Positions 52,476-62,728 of a DNA stretch of 64,000 nt are shown here, one piece after another. Origin of the DNA: Stentor coeruleus (taxonomy: Eukaryota > Ciliophora > Heterotrichea > Heterotrichida > Stentoridae); contig MPUH01000228.1 in the NCBI GenBank assembly GCA_001970955.1, forward strand, positions 1-64,000, read 5' to 3'. Within the stretch, counting starts at the first letter, position 1, and each line of letters opens with the position of its first letter. The notes under the pieces were generated by a model. It was given only the letters and a program-made list of their open reading frames with translations, made no database searches and was not told the DNA's origin. The position numbers were made by a program, and so were the translations under genes.

Positions 52476-54236
52476 ATGCTGCAAAACAACTCTTTATTTG
52501 ACTTCATGACCATAGGAAGTCCAATAACAAAGCTTAACAGTGCCTTTGGGGGTAAAGAAAAGTATATCTGGGTATCAAAAAACGAGCTCCGTTGGAGTGA
52601 GTCTTTTCAATCCTTTTCTTCGTTTTCCAAAATCGAAATAACATCAATAGTATCAGTCTGGACTCAAGATAAGCCAATACTAAACCTTCTTATAATCGAA
52701 ACAGCAATAAAAACATACAAATTCCAATATAAAGCGCCTCAAGCTAGAGAAAAATGGCATAACGGATTAAAAGCTTTACTTTCAAGTCAAAACCATGAAC
52801 CAAAACCTATAATCAAACCAATTTCACGTAAAAACACAATTTTGGGAGAAAGCAACCAGGAAACTGACCCAAAAATTGCCCAAAGACAATCTTTGGATGA
52901 TATAATGAAAGTTGTAAAACAATACTCGAAATACTGTGGAAAAAATAGCTGGGATGATAGCAACTTACAAAATATACCTCAATATTTAGAAGAAGTTATA
53001 ATAGCATGCAATGATAGGAAGTGGGAGATTAGGAATGAGTCTTTAAAAGAAGAAAATGATCCTAAGAGATTGAATAATAAAATAAGTATGTTGAGAAAAA
53101 GGCTTAGGATGATGGAAATTGAAAGTGTATCTTCAAGCCAAATAGAAGACATAAACGCCCATATTACAAAAGAAAAAGAGCAAATTTTATTATTGAAAAC
53201 TCATATAGAAGAGGCTATGAACGATAAAAGCCAGGCTATTTCTGAATGGAGTGAATTGAAAGCAGAACTAGAAAAAGCTGAAGATTTAAAGGTTGGTTTA
53301 AAAGCTCACTGCGATTTAACGAAAGCTCCATTTTATGATGTAATATGCGACATTCTTCAGAAAGGCTTTGTCTGTTNCAGAACTAGAAAAAGCTGAAGAT
53401 TTAAAGGTTGGTTTAAAAGCTCACTGTGATTTAACGAAAGCTCCATTTTATGATGTAATATGCGACATTCTTCAGAAAGGCTTTGTCTGTTATATAAGTA
53501 CATATGCATCACAAGAGCATCATGACGAGTTAACTTTAACCCCAAGACGTGGTTNTATATAAGTACATATGCATCACAAGAGCATCATGACGAGTTAACT
53601 TTAACCCCAAGACGTGGTTATGAAGAAGGTGTATACAAAAAGCGTCAAGTTAAACTATCTTCTGATCACAAATTCCTCTCATGGAAAGCAGTGGGTTTAT
53701 TTACAAAAAAAACATTTTCATTATCGATAGAAAATATAAGCTCTATCATAGAAGGCACAGAAGATGAAGAAAATTATCGACCTTTTGCAAATCACAAGTA
53801 TATGAGTATTATGAGTAAAAATATGACTATTATCATGTGTATAGAAAATTATTATGGGATTTACCTTGACGGTATTCGTGAGCTTTTTTTCAAATCAAAG
53901 AACATTCCTTGTTACACTCAAGAAAATAATACTATAGAGATTATTAGATTAGCATCAGAACAATTACAATGCCAGATTTCAGGTTATACAAGGATGTTTA
54001 ATAGATATAAGAGCTCACTTATAGACAGTCTTTGCACTATAAACTGTTCTGGAGATAAGCATCAAAGCTTTTTTTATAATGAGATTCAAAGCCTTAAAGC
54101 CCTTAATGACTCTTTGCCATTAGGAATTATGGCATCAGATTCTGAAAACTACCTTAGAAATGAAAAAAAGGTCCTTATTGAAAAAATCAACGCAATGAAC
54201 TCATTTCTGGAATCGAGGTATTGCCATGGCGACTGA
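52476..54236 (+). CDS. PH-domain and coiled-coil protein, two PH-like domains, split by assembly gaps
   Basis: After removing the two overlap copies (53378-53491 plus N, 53556-53619 plus N) the frame is continuous and 526 aa long. Residues about 20-115 form a PH-like domain (KYIWVSKNELRWS, IVSVWTQDKP, TYKFQYKAPQAREKWHNGL). Residues about 190-270 are a coiled coil (LNNKISMLRKRLRMMEIESV). The second PH-like domain follows (VYKKRQVKLSSDHKFLSWK, then ISSIIEGTEDEENYRPF, MTIIMCIENYYGIYLDGI). The C-terminal helices contain YRNEKKVLIEKINAMNS-like sequence. It probably binds membranes or phosphoinositides; no named family. The stop is TGA, with TAG in frame seven codons later. Confidence 0.75.
53263..53491. 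other. 114-nt contig overlap around N 53377
   Basis: 53263-53376 and 53378-53491 match apart from one C/T difference. Confidence 0.9.
53491..53619. other. 64-nt contig overlap around N 53555
   Basis: 53491-53554 equals 53556-53619. Two overlaps within 250 nt suggest a very short contig in between. Confidence 0.9.
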
Positions 54237-54268
54237 TTTTTATATGATGTATGATAGGTTAATTTTAA

Positions 54269-54688
54269 CTAAAGATGACTTTTTATAAGTGTCCCAATCT
54301 GTAGTTTTGAGATTATAGGTTCGATGTTGATCCAAGGATGATATCGGTTAAAAAGATGAGTCCCATCTTGGCCTGCTGCGTTAAGGATGATTTTTCCCCC
54401 AGGGTGATAGTTTATGTACATGGTCATATCATAAACTTTATCATTTAGGATGATCCAAGCATCGTTTTCGGTATTATGCTGAGATACTTGGTCTAAGGTG
54501 TAGTTCTGTAATGGACGACCTTGAAGGTTTAGTGGGTCTTTATTGTTTTCCATAATTCTGAGAAACTCCATTTGAGAACGAGAGTTTCGGTCCTTACGTA
54601 ATGGACCTGCGTATTGAGGATTAGGCGCACTAAGGAAGTTCAGGTTGAATTTCCCTAGCGGCTGAGGCTTCTTAAACTCTTCAGACAT
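54269..54688 (-). CDS. cytochrome b5 domain protein
   Basis: 139 aa. A 60-residue N-terminal region is followed by the haem domain: YTLDQVSQHNTENDAWIILN, DKVYDMTMYINYHPGGKIIL (axial His in HPGG) and GTHLFNRYHPWINIE (second axial His). The RYHPWIN form, YxxxHPGG and GxDGTxLF are like the N-terminal domain of CYB5R4/NCB5OR. There is no reductase part and no membrane anchor, so it is a soluble b5-type electron carrier. It ends in TAG, 32 nt from the convergent gene at 54236. Confidence 0.88.
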   Translation of the reverse strand: MSEEFKKPQPLGKFNLNFLSAPNPQYAGPLRKDRNSRSQMEFLRIMENNKDPLNLQGRPLQNYTLDQVSQHNTENDAWIILNDKVYDMTMYINYHPGGKIILNAAGQDGTHLFNRYHPWINIEPIISKLQIGTLIKSHL

Positions 54689-55209
54689 ATTTTTGTATTG
54701 GTTTAGAGTTCTATATGCATATTTTCATAGAATAAGGGATTCATGTTTTAGGTTTAGGATATTGCAAGAAATAATTATTATAAAAACTATTATGAGAGAT
54801 ATGGGTTATAAGGAGATGCAGAGATTATGTGGTATGGAGGGTTTTAGTTAGAATATAAAAGTTTTTTGATAGTTTTATAGCCTTTGGTAGTTGGATTTAT
54901 ATATATTTTTAATAGAGTAAATTTTTAGATAAAAATAATTAAAGGATTGTATATGATAAAATAGAGTGTAGCAAAATTAAGATATCGAGACCTATTTATA
55001 AAAGGGCAGCATCTGGCATACTCTATAAGATTGAATTTACTATCATGCAACTATTTTATAAACTCATCTACATATTTAATAATTTAAATCTCCTCATTCC
55101 CAAAGATATCACTCATAATCCATTCTAATAAAATTATTATCTTTTCATAATCAGCAACACCTTATAACTAATAAAAAACCAATATCATCAAAGATATACT
55201 TTTAATTAA
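54689..55209. other. spacer
   Basis: No gene or repeat seen. Confidence 0.5.
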
Positions 55210-55806
55210 CTAACTATGAATAGAGCTTTTTAATTGAAAAGGATCAACATAAGCCACTCCCGGAACTTCTTTTCTCAAAGATCCAGACATTGTATCATGT
55301 GCTTTAATGTTATTTTTCTTAAACTGGATATCAATAGGCTTATAATCACCATCACTAGTAAGTTTATCTCTAAAAACACTAACATCTAAGCTTTCAATCT
55401 TTGGTCTTTCAATATTGTAAACTTTAACTTCACCAGAAATCGGGTCAATTATTCGATTCTTAGGTTTAGTTTTGCTAAAAATAGGGTCTTTATTAAACGA
55501 ACCCATAGAGCTTGAACGGGAAATATTATATCCTGATTGAGCAAATATGTTTTTATTTGGTACTTTCGATAAAGACATAACTGACTTATCAGTGCTTTTG
55601 TTGAGTAATGAGCTAAATGGTGGGGACAATCTATATTGATTACCAGATGTTGAGAATGATGATGGTTGATTATAAAACGATGTATGGGTTAAAGGGTTGT
55701 AATCTTGGACTTTAGGACTTCCTTTTGTATAAGATTTCATAGTTTTATTATATAATTCATTTAGCTCCATTCTAATCTTAGCCAAGGAACTTTCATATAA
55801 TCCCAT
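55210..55806 (-). CDS. hypothetical protein
   Basis: 198 aa from ATG 55806 to TAG. MGLYESSLAKIRMELNELYN is a short helix; the rest is Ser/Lys/Asn/Pro-rich and probably disordered, with repeated DPI-type turns (KDPIFSKTKPKNRIIDPISG). The start MGLY may be myristoylated. It shares a 37-nt divergent promoter with the TPR gene, so co-expression is plausible. No family recognised. Confidence 0.65.
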   Translation of the reverse strand: MGLYESSLAKIRMELNELYNKTMKSYTKGSPKVQDYNPLTHTSFYNQPSSFSTSGNQYRLSPPFSSLLNKSTDKSVMSLSKVPNKNIFAQSGYNISRSSSMGSFNKDPIFSKTKPKNRIIDPISGEVKVYNIERPKIESLDVSVFRDKLTSDGDYKPIDIQFKKNNIKAHDTMSGSLRKEVPGVAYVDPFQLKSSIHS

Positions 55807-55843
55807 CTTAAAACATAATTCTAACTTGATTTTTATATAACAA

Positions 55844-56626
55844 ATGGAAGATGAAGAAAATTACATAAATGAATACGAAGCTGTTGTCCTCAAATATAAC
55901 AAAATCGCTATGAATTATTTAAGACTTAACAATTTAAAAGAAAGTCTCATCCTTCTAAGAAAAGCTGAAGAAATATTAAACTCAAGTGAAAGCCTTGTTA
56001 TTCCAAATCGACTAAAACTCATGTCTATTACGTTAAATAACCTTGGTTGCTATTACAAAAAGCGTAAACAACCAAAAGTCGCTCTTAACTATCTAGAAAA
56101 AGCTCTAGAACTTGAGTCTGATATTGAGAATGACAATGCTAACATAGCATCATCACATTTAAACATATGCGCCGTATACTCATCTTTAAATAATCATAAA
56201 AAAGCTTTAGTCCATGCTAAAAAAGCTATCGAAATGCTTGAAGAAGCTTTTACATCAGAGAGTTCTAATTATGATAAAATGCTAACACTGTCTACAAGCA
56301 TGGTGATTTCTTATTATAATGCTGCTGTTGAGCATGAGTATCTTTATAATTACTCGGAAGCTTTGAAAAATTATAACAAAGCTTTGGATCTGTCGAGAGA
56401 GCAACTTGGATACGATCATCCAATGACCGGGAATATTGAAGGGACATTAAGGAAATTTGAAAGCAAAAATAGAACTAGGCAATCAAGGTCGAATTTTCGT
56501 AGTGTGAAAGCAACTATTAATGATGTGGAAAATAGGTTAAGGCTCCCTTCGGTCGCTCCTAGAACAAGAAGTTTATTTACTGTTACTAAAACACCAGCTT
56601 ACAATGCGACTTTTTATAATTCTTAG
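55844..56626 (+). CDS. tetratricopeptide repeat protein
   Basis: 260 aa with about five TPRs: LKESLILLRKAEEILNSS (40-60), LNNLGCYYKKRKQPKVALNY (65-95), SSHLNICAVYSSLNNHKKAL (110-140), YNAAVEHEYLYNYSEALKNY (165-195) and the final LSREQLGYDHPMTGNIEGTL typical of kinesin-light-chain-like TPRs. The C-terminus is basic and disordered. TPRs mediate protein contacts; many such ciliate proteins are cytoskeletal or ciliary, but this one cannot be placed. Ends in TAG. Confidence 0.8.
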   Translation: MEDEENYINEYEAVVLKYNKIAMNYLRLNNLKESLILLRKAEEILNSSESLVIPNRLKLMSITLNNLGCYYKKRKQPKVALNYLEKALELESDIENDNANIASSHLNICAVYSSLNNHKKALVHAKKAIEMLEEAFTSESSNYDKMLTLSTSMVISYYNAAVEHEYLYNYSEALKNYNKALDLSREQLGYDHPMTGNIEGTLRKFESKNRTRQSRSNFRSVKATINDVENRLRLPSVAPRTRSLFTVTKTPAYNATFYNS

Positions 56627-57039
56627 ATTGTTATAATAAAATGATGCAGAAATTGATGTTAGAGAGCTAAAAAATTAATTTAAAATTGCGCTTATAAATC
56701 TTATATATTATTAACTGCGGGTATTATTCTGTAAAGAATACTATTTCAATAAAAAATTTATTCAGCAGATATAAAAGTAGATATAAAAACGATTAGTAAA
56801 TGAAAGAAATTTATTATGATTTTAGAAATTGAAACATGAGTATGCTATTTTATAAGTTGTTGTAAAGTTTGTGCTATATAATAGATATTAGTTTTATTGA
56901 ATATGCCTGTTTTGTTTTTGTGCATATATTATTATGCTATTAAAAGATCTTCAAATCACTTACAAGACTAAAACACTATTTACTTACAACTAATAAATGC
57001 AACAACATCTTTACTATATTAAAACCTAATATCTACCGT
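56627..57039. other. spacer
   Basis: No gene or repeat seen. Confidence 0.5.
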
Positions 57040-58161
57040 CTACAAATTGCATCCTTTACATACCTCATCACTCTTTAAGCAATCTCTACAGGTTTTCTTC
57101 TTACAACAGTTTGATACAATAAGATGCCCTTTATAAACTTCTTTCTCACACACCTCACAAAAAGTAAAAAGGAAATCACAAATTTCAAATTTTTCTATTT
57201 TTGTAATCCTACTCTTACAACTTGGACATTTTCCTTGATTAAACGCTTGGCTTAAACACACTGAGCACAAGTTACATTTTTCGCCTTCGATAGCTCTCAT
57301 GAAGTCACCAATAAAAAACATTTCTCTCTTACAACAATCACAAACATTTTTTTCATGCGAAATATCACGAATATTATAATACTGCAACTCACAAATTGGA
57401 CATTGAAAAATGTTTGATCTTATTTGTTCTGCTACACAATCTTTGCATATATGATAGCAACAGGTGTTATAATATTTTTGTTTTTCTTTAAAACATTGTT
57501 TACATTTTAATGAACTCCCACTTGCAAGTTTTTCACAGAGATATTTTTTTTCCATTTCTAGGAAGGTGCGGCTATTCGAAGGGAAAAGGAGGTTATGTTC
57601 AGATTTTGTAACTTCTTGATTGCATATTGAGCATGATAGGACATAGGTATCAGAGTTTTCTGATTCGGAGATTTTTAGAGTTTGTATGCATGAACCGCAA
57701 AGGATATGGCTACAGGAAAGTTGAATCTTAATATTTTTGTCCTTGCATATGGAGCATTGAAGTGAGTTTAAAAAGATAGAGAATTTGTTGGCTTCTTCAC
57801 AGCCTAATTTTGCAATTCTATTGATATTGTTGAAAATATTAGTTTGGTCTAAAAGGACTTTATTGATGTCAGTGACTGGAATTAGACAATTTATAAGTCC
57901 CGAAAGGCATTCGATTAGCTCTCCTGAAGGTTTAATATTTATTTGTGAAGGGATCTTATTAGATGGAATAGAAATTGTATCAGTACCTATATTCTTAACA
58001 GCCGGAACATATTCATATTTCGGATCTTCAAAATGTAAACTAGTAATATGGATTTCCTCTAAATTCTTTGGGCTATTCTTTTTTATCTTAGTCTCCTTCT
58101 GCTCTCGGATATCATAAAAATTAATAATCTGCATAGGGGCTGTTTGATCATAAGGACGCAT
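57040..58161 (-). CDS. Cys-rich RING-type protein, probable E3 ligase
   Basis: 373 aa. A polar N-terminal third is followed by a C3HC4 RING near 135-180 (QCSICKDK, LSCSHILCGSCIQ, SCSICNQE). A second RING-like block reads KCKQCFKEKQKYYNTCCYHICKDC and FQCPICELQYYNIR. Further CxxC units follow (VCDCCKREMF, KCNLCSVCLSQ, KCPSCKSRI, FCEVCEKEVY, CRDCLKSDEVCKGC). The chain of Zn fingers recalls RBR E3 ligases, but spacing of RING-IBR-RING does not fit exactly, so the subtype is open. Ends in TAG. Confidence 0.75.
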   Translation of the reverse strand: MRPYDQTAPMQIINFYDIREQKETKIKKNSPKNLEEIHITSLHFEDPKYEYVPAVKNIGTDTISIPSNKIPSQINIKPSGELIECLSGLINCLIPVTDINKVLLDQTNIFNNINRIAKLGCEEANKFSIFLNSLQCSICKDKNIKIQLSCSHILCGSCIQTLKISESENSDTYVLSCSICNQEVTKSEHNLLFPSNSRTFLEMEKKYLCEKLASGSSLKCKQCFKEKQKYYNTCCYHICKDCVAEQIRSNIFQCPICELQYYNIRDISHEKNVCDCCKREMFFIGDFMRAIEGEKCNLCSVCLSQAFNQGKCPSCKSRITKIEKFEICDFLFTFCEVCEKEVYKGHLIVSNCCKKKTCRDCLKSDEVCKGCNL

Positions 58162-58338
58162 ATTTTATTTTATATCGCTTTTAATAGGATAAAATGAATT
58201 ATAAGAGCCAAAGCAACTGCAACTATTTTACATAAAACTTTTATAATTATTAATCAAACAATCTTATTCTCATAAAAATACTTAAAAACTCTTCCTGAAA
58301 ATCATATATCAAAATATAGAACTCAACACCATAAATCC

Positions 58339-59937
58339 TTACTTTTTATTAATACGTTTATTCTGCTTAGGATTTTTCAATGTTGCTCCTCTTGACAATT
58401 TGAAATTCTGCATCTGTCGCTCAACTCTAGATCTCAATTCATCAATTGTCAGTACCGGTTCAGCCTCATCTGTATCCACAGGTTCCTCATCATCATCTAG
58501 CATATTAGGCAAAGATATCGTAATCGGAGCATTATTAGGAACTGCCTGTGACCCTAAAGCCATAACATTATTCAAAGCTGCTATATTAGCCCTATGTAGC
58601 ATTGGATCATCTTTAATAATCGCTTCAACTTGAAGTTTCTGAGCTTGTATCAAGGCATAACTCTGTATAATTTTATTAGCTTTTAATTCAACTTCAGATA
58701 AATAATGCATCATATTAGCTTCAGTCAAAGCTTCTTCATCAATATCTTTTAATATTGGGTCTTCTGAGTCTAATGCTTGGATGAAATTTTTTAATTGTTC
58801 TTTAATAAAAGCTATAGTTTTCATCGACTCCTTTTGCCTTTGTTCATTAATGCTGTTTTTAAATTCCATGTTTGCTAGTTTTTCTTCCATTTTCTGTAGC
58901 ATACGTTTTTTTGATGTATCAGTTAAAGCTCCCATTTGCTTGTATCTAGCGATTTCTGATTTTATTTCTTCGATTTGTTTTTCAAGTTGTTCGATTTCTT
59001 CGGTTAATTCATTGACAAAGTTTAGAAGGGCTGTGTTTTTTTCTTCATAGCCTAGAAATGCATCAACTAAGTCTTGTAAGGTTTCTACTCCAGTTTCAGC
59101 TTTGATTTTAGCTAAGGCTTCTTCATAGCTTTTGACTAGCTGGACGCTTTCGTTTGTTGAGATTTTTTCAGCTTCAGAAAGTATGGTTAAGTTTCTGATT
59201 TTTTTCTCATCTTCAGGATCGATGTCTGTTAGTGAGTTTTCCTTTAGTTTCTCTTTTTCTTTCATTTGGATGAATTCTTTACGTTTTTTCTCTTGTTCGA
59301 TTTGACTTAGAAGTTCATTCCATTCCTTTTCATACTTATCCTGCTCTTTTTCGTTATCTTTTTTTAACTCCTCCAAAGTCTGAAGTGCCTTTTCTCTATT
59401 TTTATATGCTTGTTCTGCTGATGCTATAGCATCAGCCATTTCAGTACGTTTATTATTAAGATCTTCTTGGAGTTTTTTATATGTAGCTTCATATATATTC
59501 TTATCTTTTCTAAGTTTATCAATTTCCAGTCTTAGTTGTTTGTTATGCGATATGGTCTGATTATATTTCTGCATCGCTTTATCTAAACGATTTTCCAAAT
59601 TTTTTATCTCTTTTGAAAGTTTTTTTTGTTTTTCTGCCCCACTGTTAACCCCTCCCATGTTTTTTCTCAGTTGTAACAGTATGTCTTGATATTCAGTGAT
59701 TTTTTTATCTAAATCTTGAGATTTCTGCTTTTCTTGTTCAATTTTAGCTTTGAGGGTGTCTGGCATGTCTAAACTGAATTTTGATGTTGTGTGCATTAAA
59801 GAGGAAGTTCCTTCTGGGTATGAAGTGTCTTTCAGGTTTTTGGATCTTTTTGATTTTTGACCTGGAGTTTCGAGATACTTTTTTTTCAACTCGGCTAACT
59901 CATCTTCATCTGCTTAGATCATACAATTTCTTTCCAT
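58339..59937 (-). CDS. outer dynein arm docking complex protein, ODAD1 (CCDC114)/CCDC63-like, one 15-nt intron
   Basis: Exon 1 59937-59925 (M-E-R-N and one base); intron 59924-59910 is gtatgatctaagcag; exon 2 59909-58339; 527 aa. Long coiled coil with KLSKEIKNLENRLDKAMQKY, ISHNKQLRLEIDKLRKDKNI (the HNKxLRxEIDxLR signature), YKKLQEDLNNKRTEMADAI and SAEQAYKNREKA. Then TGVETLQDLVDAFLGYEEKN, TALLNFVNELTEEIEQLEKQ. These are the defining blocks of the docking complex subunit that fixes outer dynein arms at 24-nm spacing. The start is duplicated in the overlap at 59941-60025. Ends in TAA. Confidence 0.88.
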
Positions 59938-60025
59938 TTNTTTTGACCTGGAGTTTCGAGATACTTTTTTTTCAACTCGGCTAACTCATCTTCATCTGCT
60001 TAGATCATACAATTTCTTTCCATTT
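59855..60025. other. 85-nt contig overlap around N 59940
   Basis: 59855-59939 equals 59941-60025. Confidence 0.9.
59910..59924 (-). other. 15-nt intron in the ODAD1-like gene
   Basis: gtatgatctaagcag, phase 1; removes an in-frame TAA. The same intron occurs in the overlap copy at 59996-60010. Confidence 0.9.
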
Positions 60026-60503
60026 TTTATATTTATATGTACATTTGTAAGTTTATGTTATTAATCAAAATAAAATAAGGATCTATTAGCAAAACCTATA
60101 TATTGATATACAGAATGCAATATCTATTAATAAATAAAAGTCAATTTGCTCAGTATCAAAAATTTAGGAATTTTAGCTTGCTCAAATGGTCTTCCTTTCT
60201 CTTTTTTGATTTTAAATACTTCTTACTTTTTTTTACCTAAATTTATACTTATAACTTTGTTCATAATTTGTTCATGACTGGTCCATACCTAGTCACTTTA
60301 CTCTCTCAACTGATAATGGATGATACATAATTTGAGTAACTTGAAGAATGTAGCCATATGAAATAATAAGAAAATAATGATTGTATTTTTCTAAGATTTT
60401 GAATGAAAGTGATTGAGTTTTCAAATTTTTAAAGTGTTTTAATTATAAGTCTCAAAAAATATATATAATAGGATTTAAAGCTAAGAGTTGATATAAGGTT
60501 TAA
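60026..60503. other. spacer
   Basis: AT-rich; no gene seen. Confidence 0.5.
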
Positions 60504-61427
60504 CTATTCTATGTTTATTCCGAACATGGAATAACTATCTGAAAATACTCCATAAACTTCGAGGTTGTTAAGTAATTCCATGTCTTGATCTGAAATTGTG
60601 AAATCTTGTGCATCCCAGTTTTCTTGAATTCTTCCCGGATTTGCTGATTTAACCACAACGCCAGATTTTCGTTGCAAATTCCATCTGATCAGTATTTGAT
60701 GAGAAGATTTTCCGTATTTTGCAGCAAATTCTTTGACTAATTGGTGATCATTTGTTGATTCTTTGAATTTATACCTTGGTTCATTAGGTGGTGTAAATAC
60801 AACACGGAATCCTAAAGGAATTACATTATTTCTCAAACAAAATTCAATAAGTTTATGCTTAGGGTTGAAAATATGAGTCTCAAACTGATTACAAGCTGGA
60901 GGTATAGTAGCATATGAAAGCATATCATTAAGCAAACTAACATTCCAATTTGACACTCCAATGCTTCTAACTTTGCCTAATCTAACAAGTTCTTCCATCT
61001 GTTGCCATGCTAAATATAAAGGATATCTGTCGATATTCTCAAAGTTATTTGGAGAAGGATTATATTTTGGTATTCCAGGACCTGTGCTTTTTAATGCTAG
61101 TGGCCAATGAAGTAAATATAAGTCAATATAATCAGTCTGAAGTCTTTGTAAAGATTCTTCACAAGCTGTTTTTATGTCTCTGTATTGTGAAGGCCAGACT
61201 TTTGTTGTTATAAAGACAGAATCACGTGTATATGTTGAGTTTTTGAAAAAGGTTCCTATTGCTTCCTCATTGCCATACATGCTTGCAGTATCAATATGAC
61301 GAAAGCCTGCATCAAGTGCTGCTTGCAAGCATGATGGAATTATATCTGGATATACTTTATAAGTTCCGTAAATTAATAGAGGCATTTCGTGCCCACTGCT
61401 CAATGTGACCTTCATTTTATTATGCAT
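60504..61427 (-). CDS. aldo-keto reductase
   Basis: 307 aa, the usual AKR length. Catalytic tetrad visible: Asp and Tyr in FRHIDTASMYGNEEAIG (near 42-58), Lys in VFITTKVWPSQY and His in YIDLYLLHWPLAL. GKVRSIGVSNWNVSLL, PPACNQFETHIF and LRNNVIPLGF are family blocks. The end carries SSHQILIRWNLQRKSGVVVK, SANPGRIQEN and MELLNNLEVY. It is an NADPH-dependent carbonyl reductase of the AKR1-5 type, cytosolic. Ends in TAG. There are two ATGs (61427 and four codons later); the second would also work. Confidence 0.93.
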   Translation of the reverse strand: MHNKMKVTLSSGHEMPLLIYGTYKVYPDIIPSCLQAALDAGFRHIDTASMYGNEEAIGTFFKNSTYTRDSVFITTKVWPSQYRDIKTACEESLQRLQTDYIDLYLLHWPLALKSTGPGIPKYNPSPNNFENIDRYPLYLAWQQMEELVRLGKVRSIGVSNWNVSLLNDMLSYATIPPACNQFETHIFNPKHKLIEFCLRNNVIPLGFRVVFTPPNEPRYKFKESTNDHQLVKEFAAKYGKSSHQILIRWNLQRKSGVVVKSANPGRIQENWDAQDFTISDQDMELLNNLEVYGVFSDSYSMFGINIE

Positions 61428-62728
61428 TCAAGCATAATCTATAGAAAAATGAATTAATTATGCAAGGTAAAAACTATATTAAAAGTTTCTTAATCTATTT
61501 AATTTTAATTTTATGAGAATTTGTTTTATAAGCATAATTAACATATTTTGATAATTTTTTGGCTATGGTAACTTTTGTGGTGGAAAATTTTTTCATTGCA
61601 ATTTTGCAGTGCATTTTCGTTCGTAGTAATTTTGGATAATTAAAATTAATATTTTTCAAATATTACTTATAGTCAAGCTTAGTCAGAACAAGGGATATCT
61701 CAATTAGGAGTTTCTTTTATGAAAATAAAAAAGTCCTTTGCTTTAATATTAAAAAACTTAGGCTATGAGTTAAGTGATACTTTAAATTAGTTAAACTTGA
61801 AGATAATTTCTCGCATTTATATACGAATAAAAAGCTATTTTCTAAAAGAAAATATTGGTGAAAGAAAAGTTTCTAAGAAAAATATTAAATAAGAAATACA
61901 CCAAGATATATGCAGACAACAAAAAATTGTGCTAAAGAAATAATTACGTATATAAATTAAATATTAAAGTTCATTATTTAATGTTTGAGGATGAATTTTT
62001 TTGTTTTAAAAATTTTAAAGTAGCTTTATGGTTAAATTCATTTTGATATTGGAACTTGATATTTTGCTATTTTTATTGTATGATGAATAATATCGATATG
62101 AAATTACTTAGATTAGTAGTTGAATATCATAATTACCTTTAGGATAATTGTGATAAACTTGACTTTTAATAGTAGGTGAATATAATATTTGTATAAAATT
62201 TTAAATAATAGCGAGAATTTCCACTGCACATTTATTTCAAAACTTGTAACTCATAGTTGCTTTTTTCTAGTTGAAGGTTCTTGTTTTACCCCTATATATT
62301 ATCAACATCATTATGCCAAAAAAATACACAATTAGTGAAGTAATGCCTCACACTTACTTTAAGTATAAACTCTTACATAAAATTCTTTATAATAGACACA
62401 TAATCAAAAATTGTAACCAAAAAAAAAAACCCATTTTCCTGGTGAAGCTCTCTATGAATTTCTCTAATTCAAACCAAAGTTAAAAGTTAATATCCTCTAA
62501 CCCTAAAGCATTTCTTTTACAATTTTCCTAATAATAAAACCTCAGAATTTTAAACTCTTTCACCATCATAAATCCCAAGTATAAACCTTCTATTATAACT
62601 AAAGCCTAAAACTCTTCAACAAAGCCTATCCTACATTACTTCCCAAAAACCTACTTCTATCCCTTAACCCATAGCCTATATTCCCTATTGCTAATATTTC
62701 TGAGATATATCAAAAATTCACATAATAA
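61428..62728. other. spacer upstream of the ABCA gene
   Basis: 1.3 kb. The last 240 nt (62461-62700) have only about 9 G on the + strand, the usual upstream skew. No gene seen. Confidence 0.6.
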
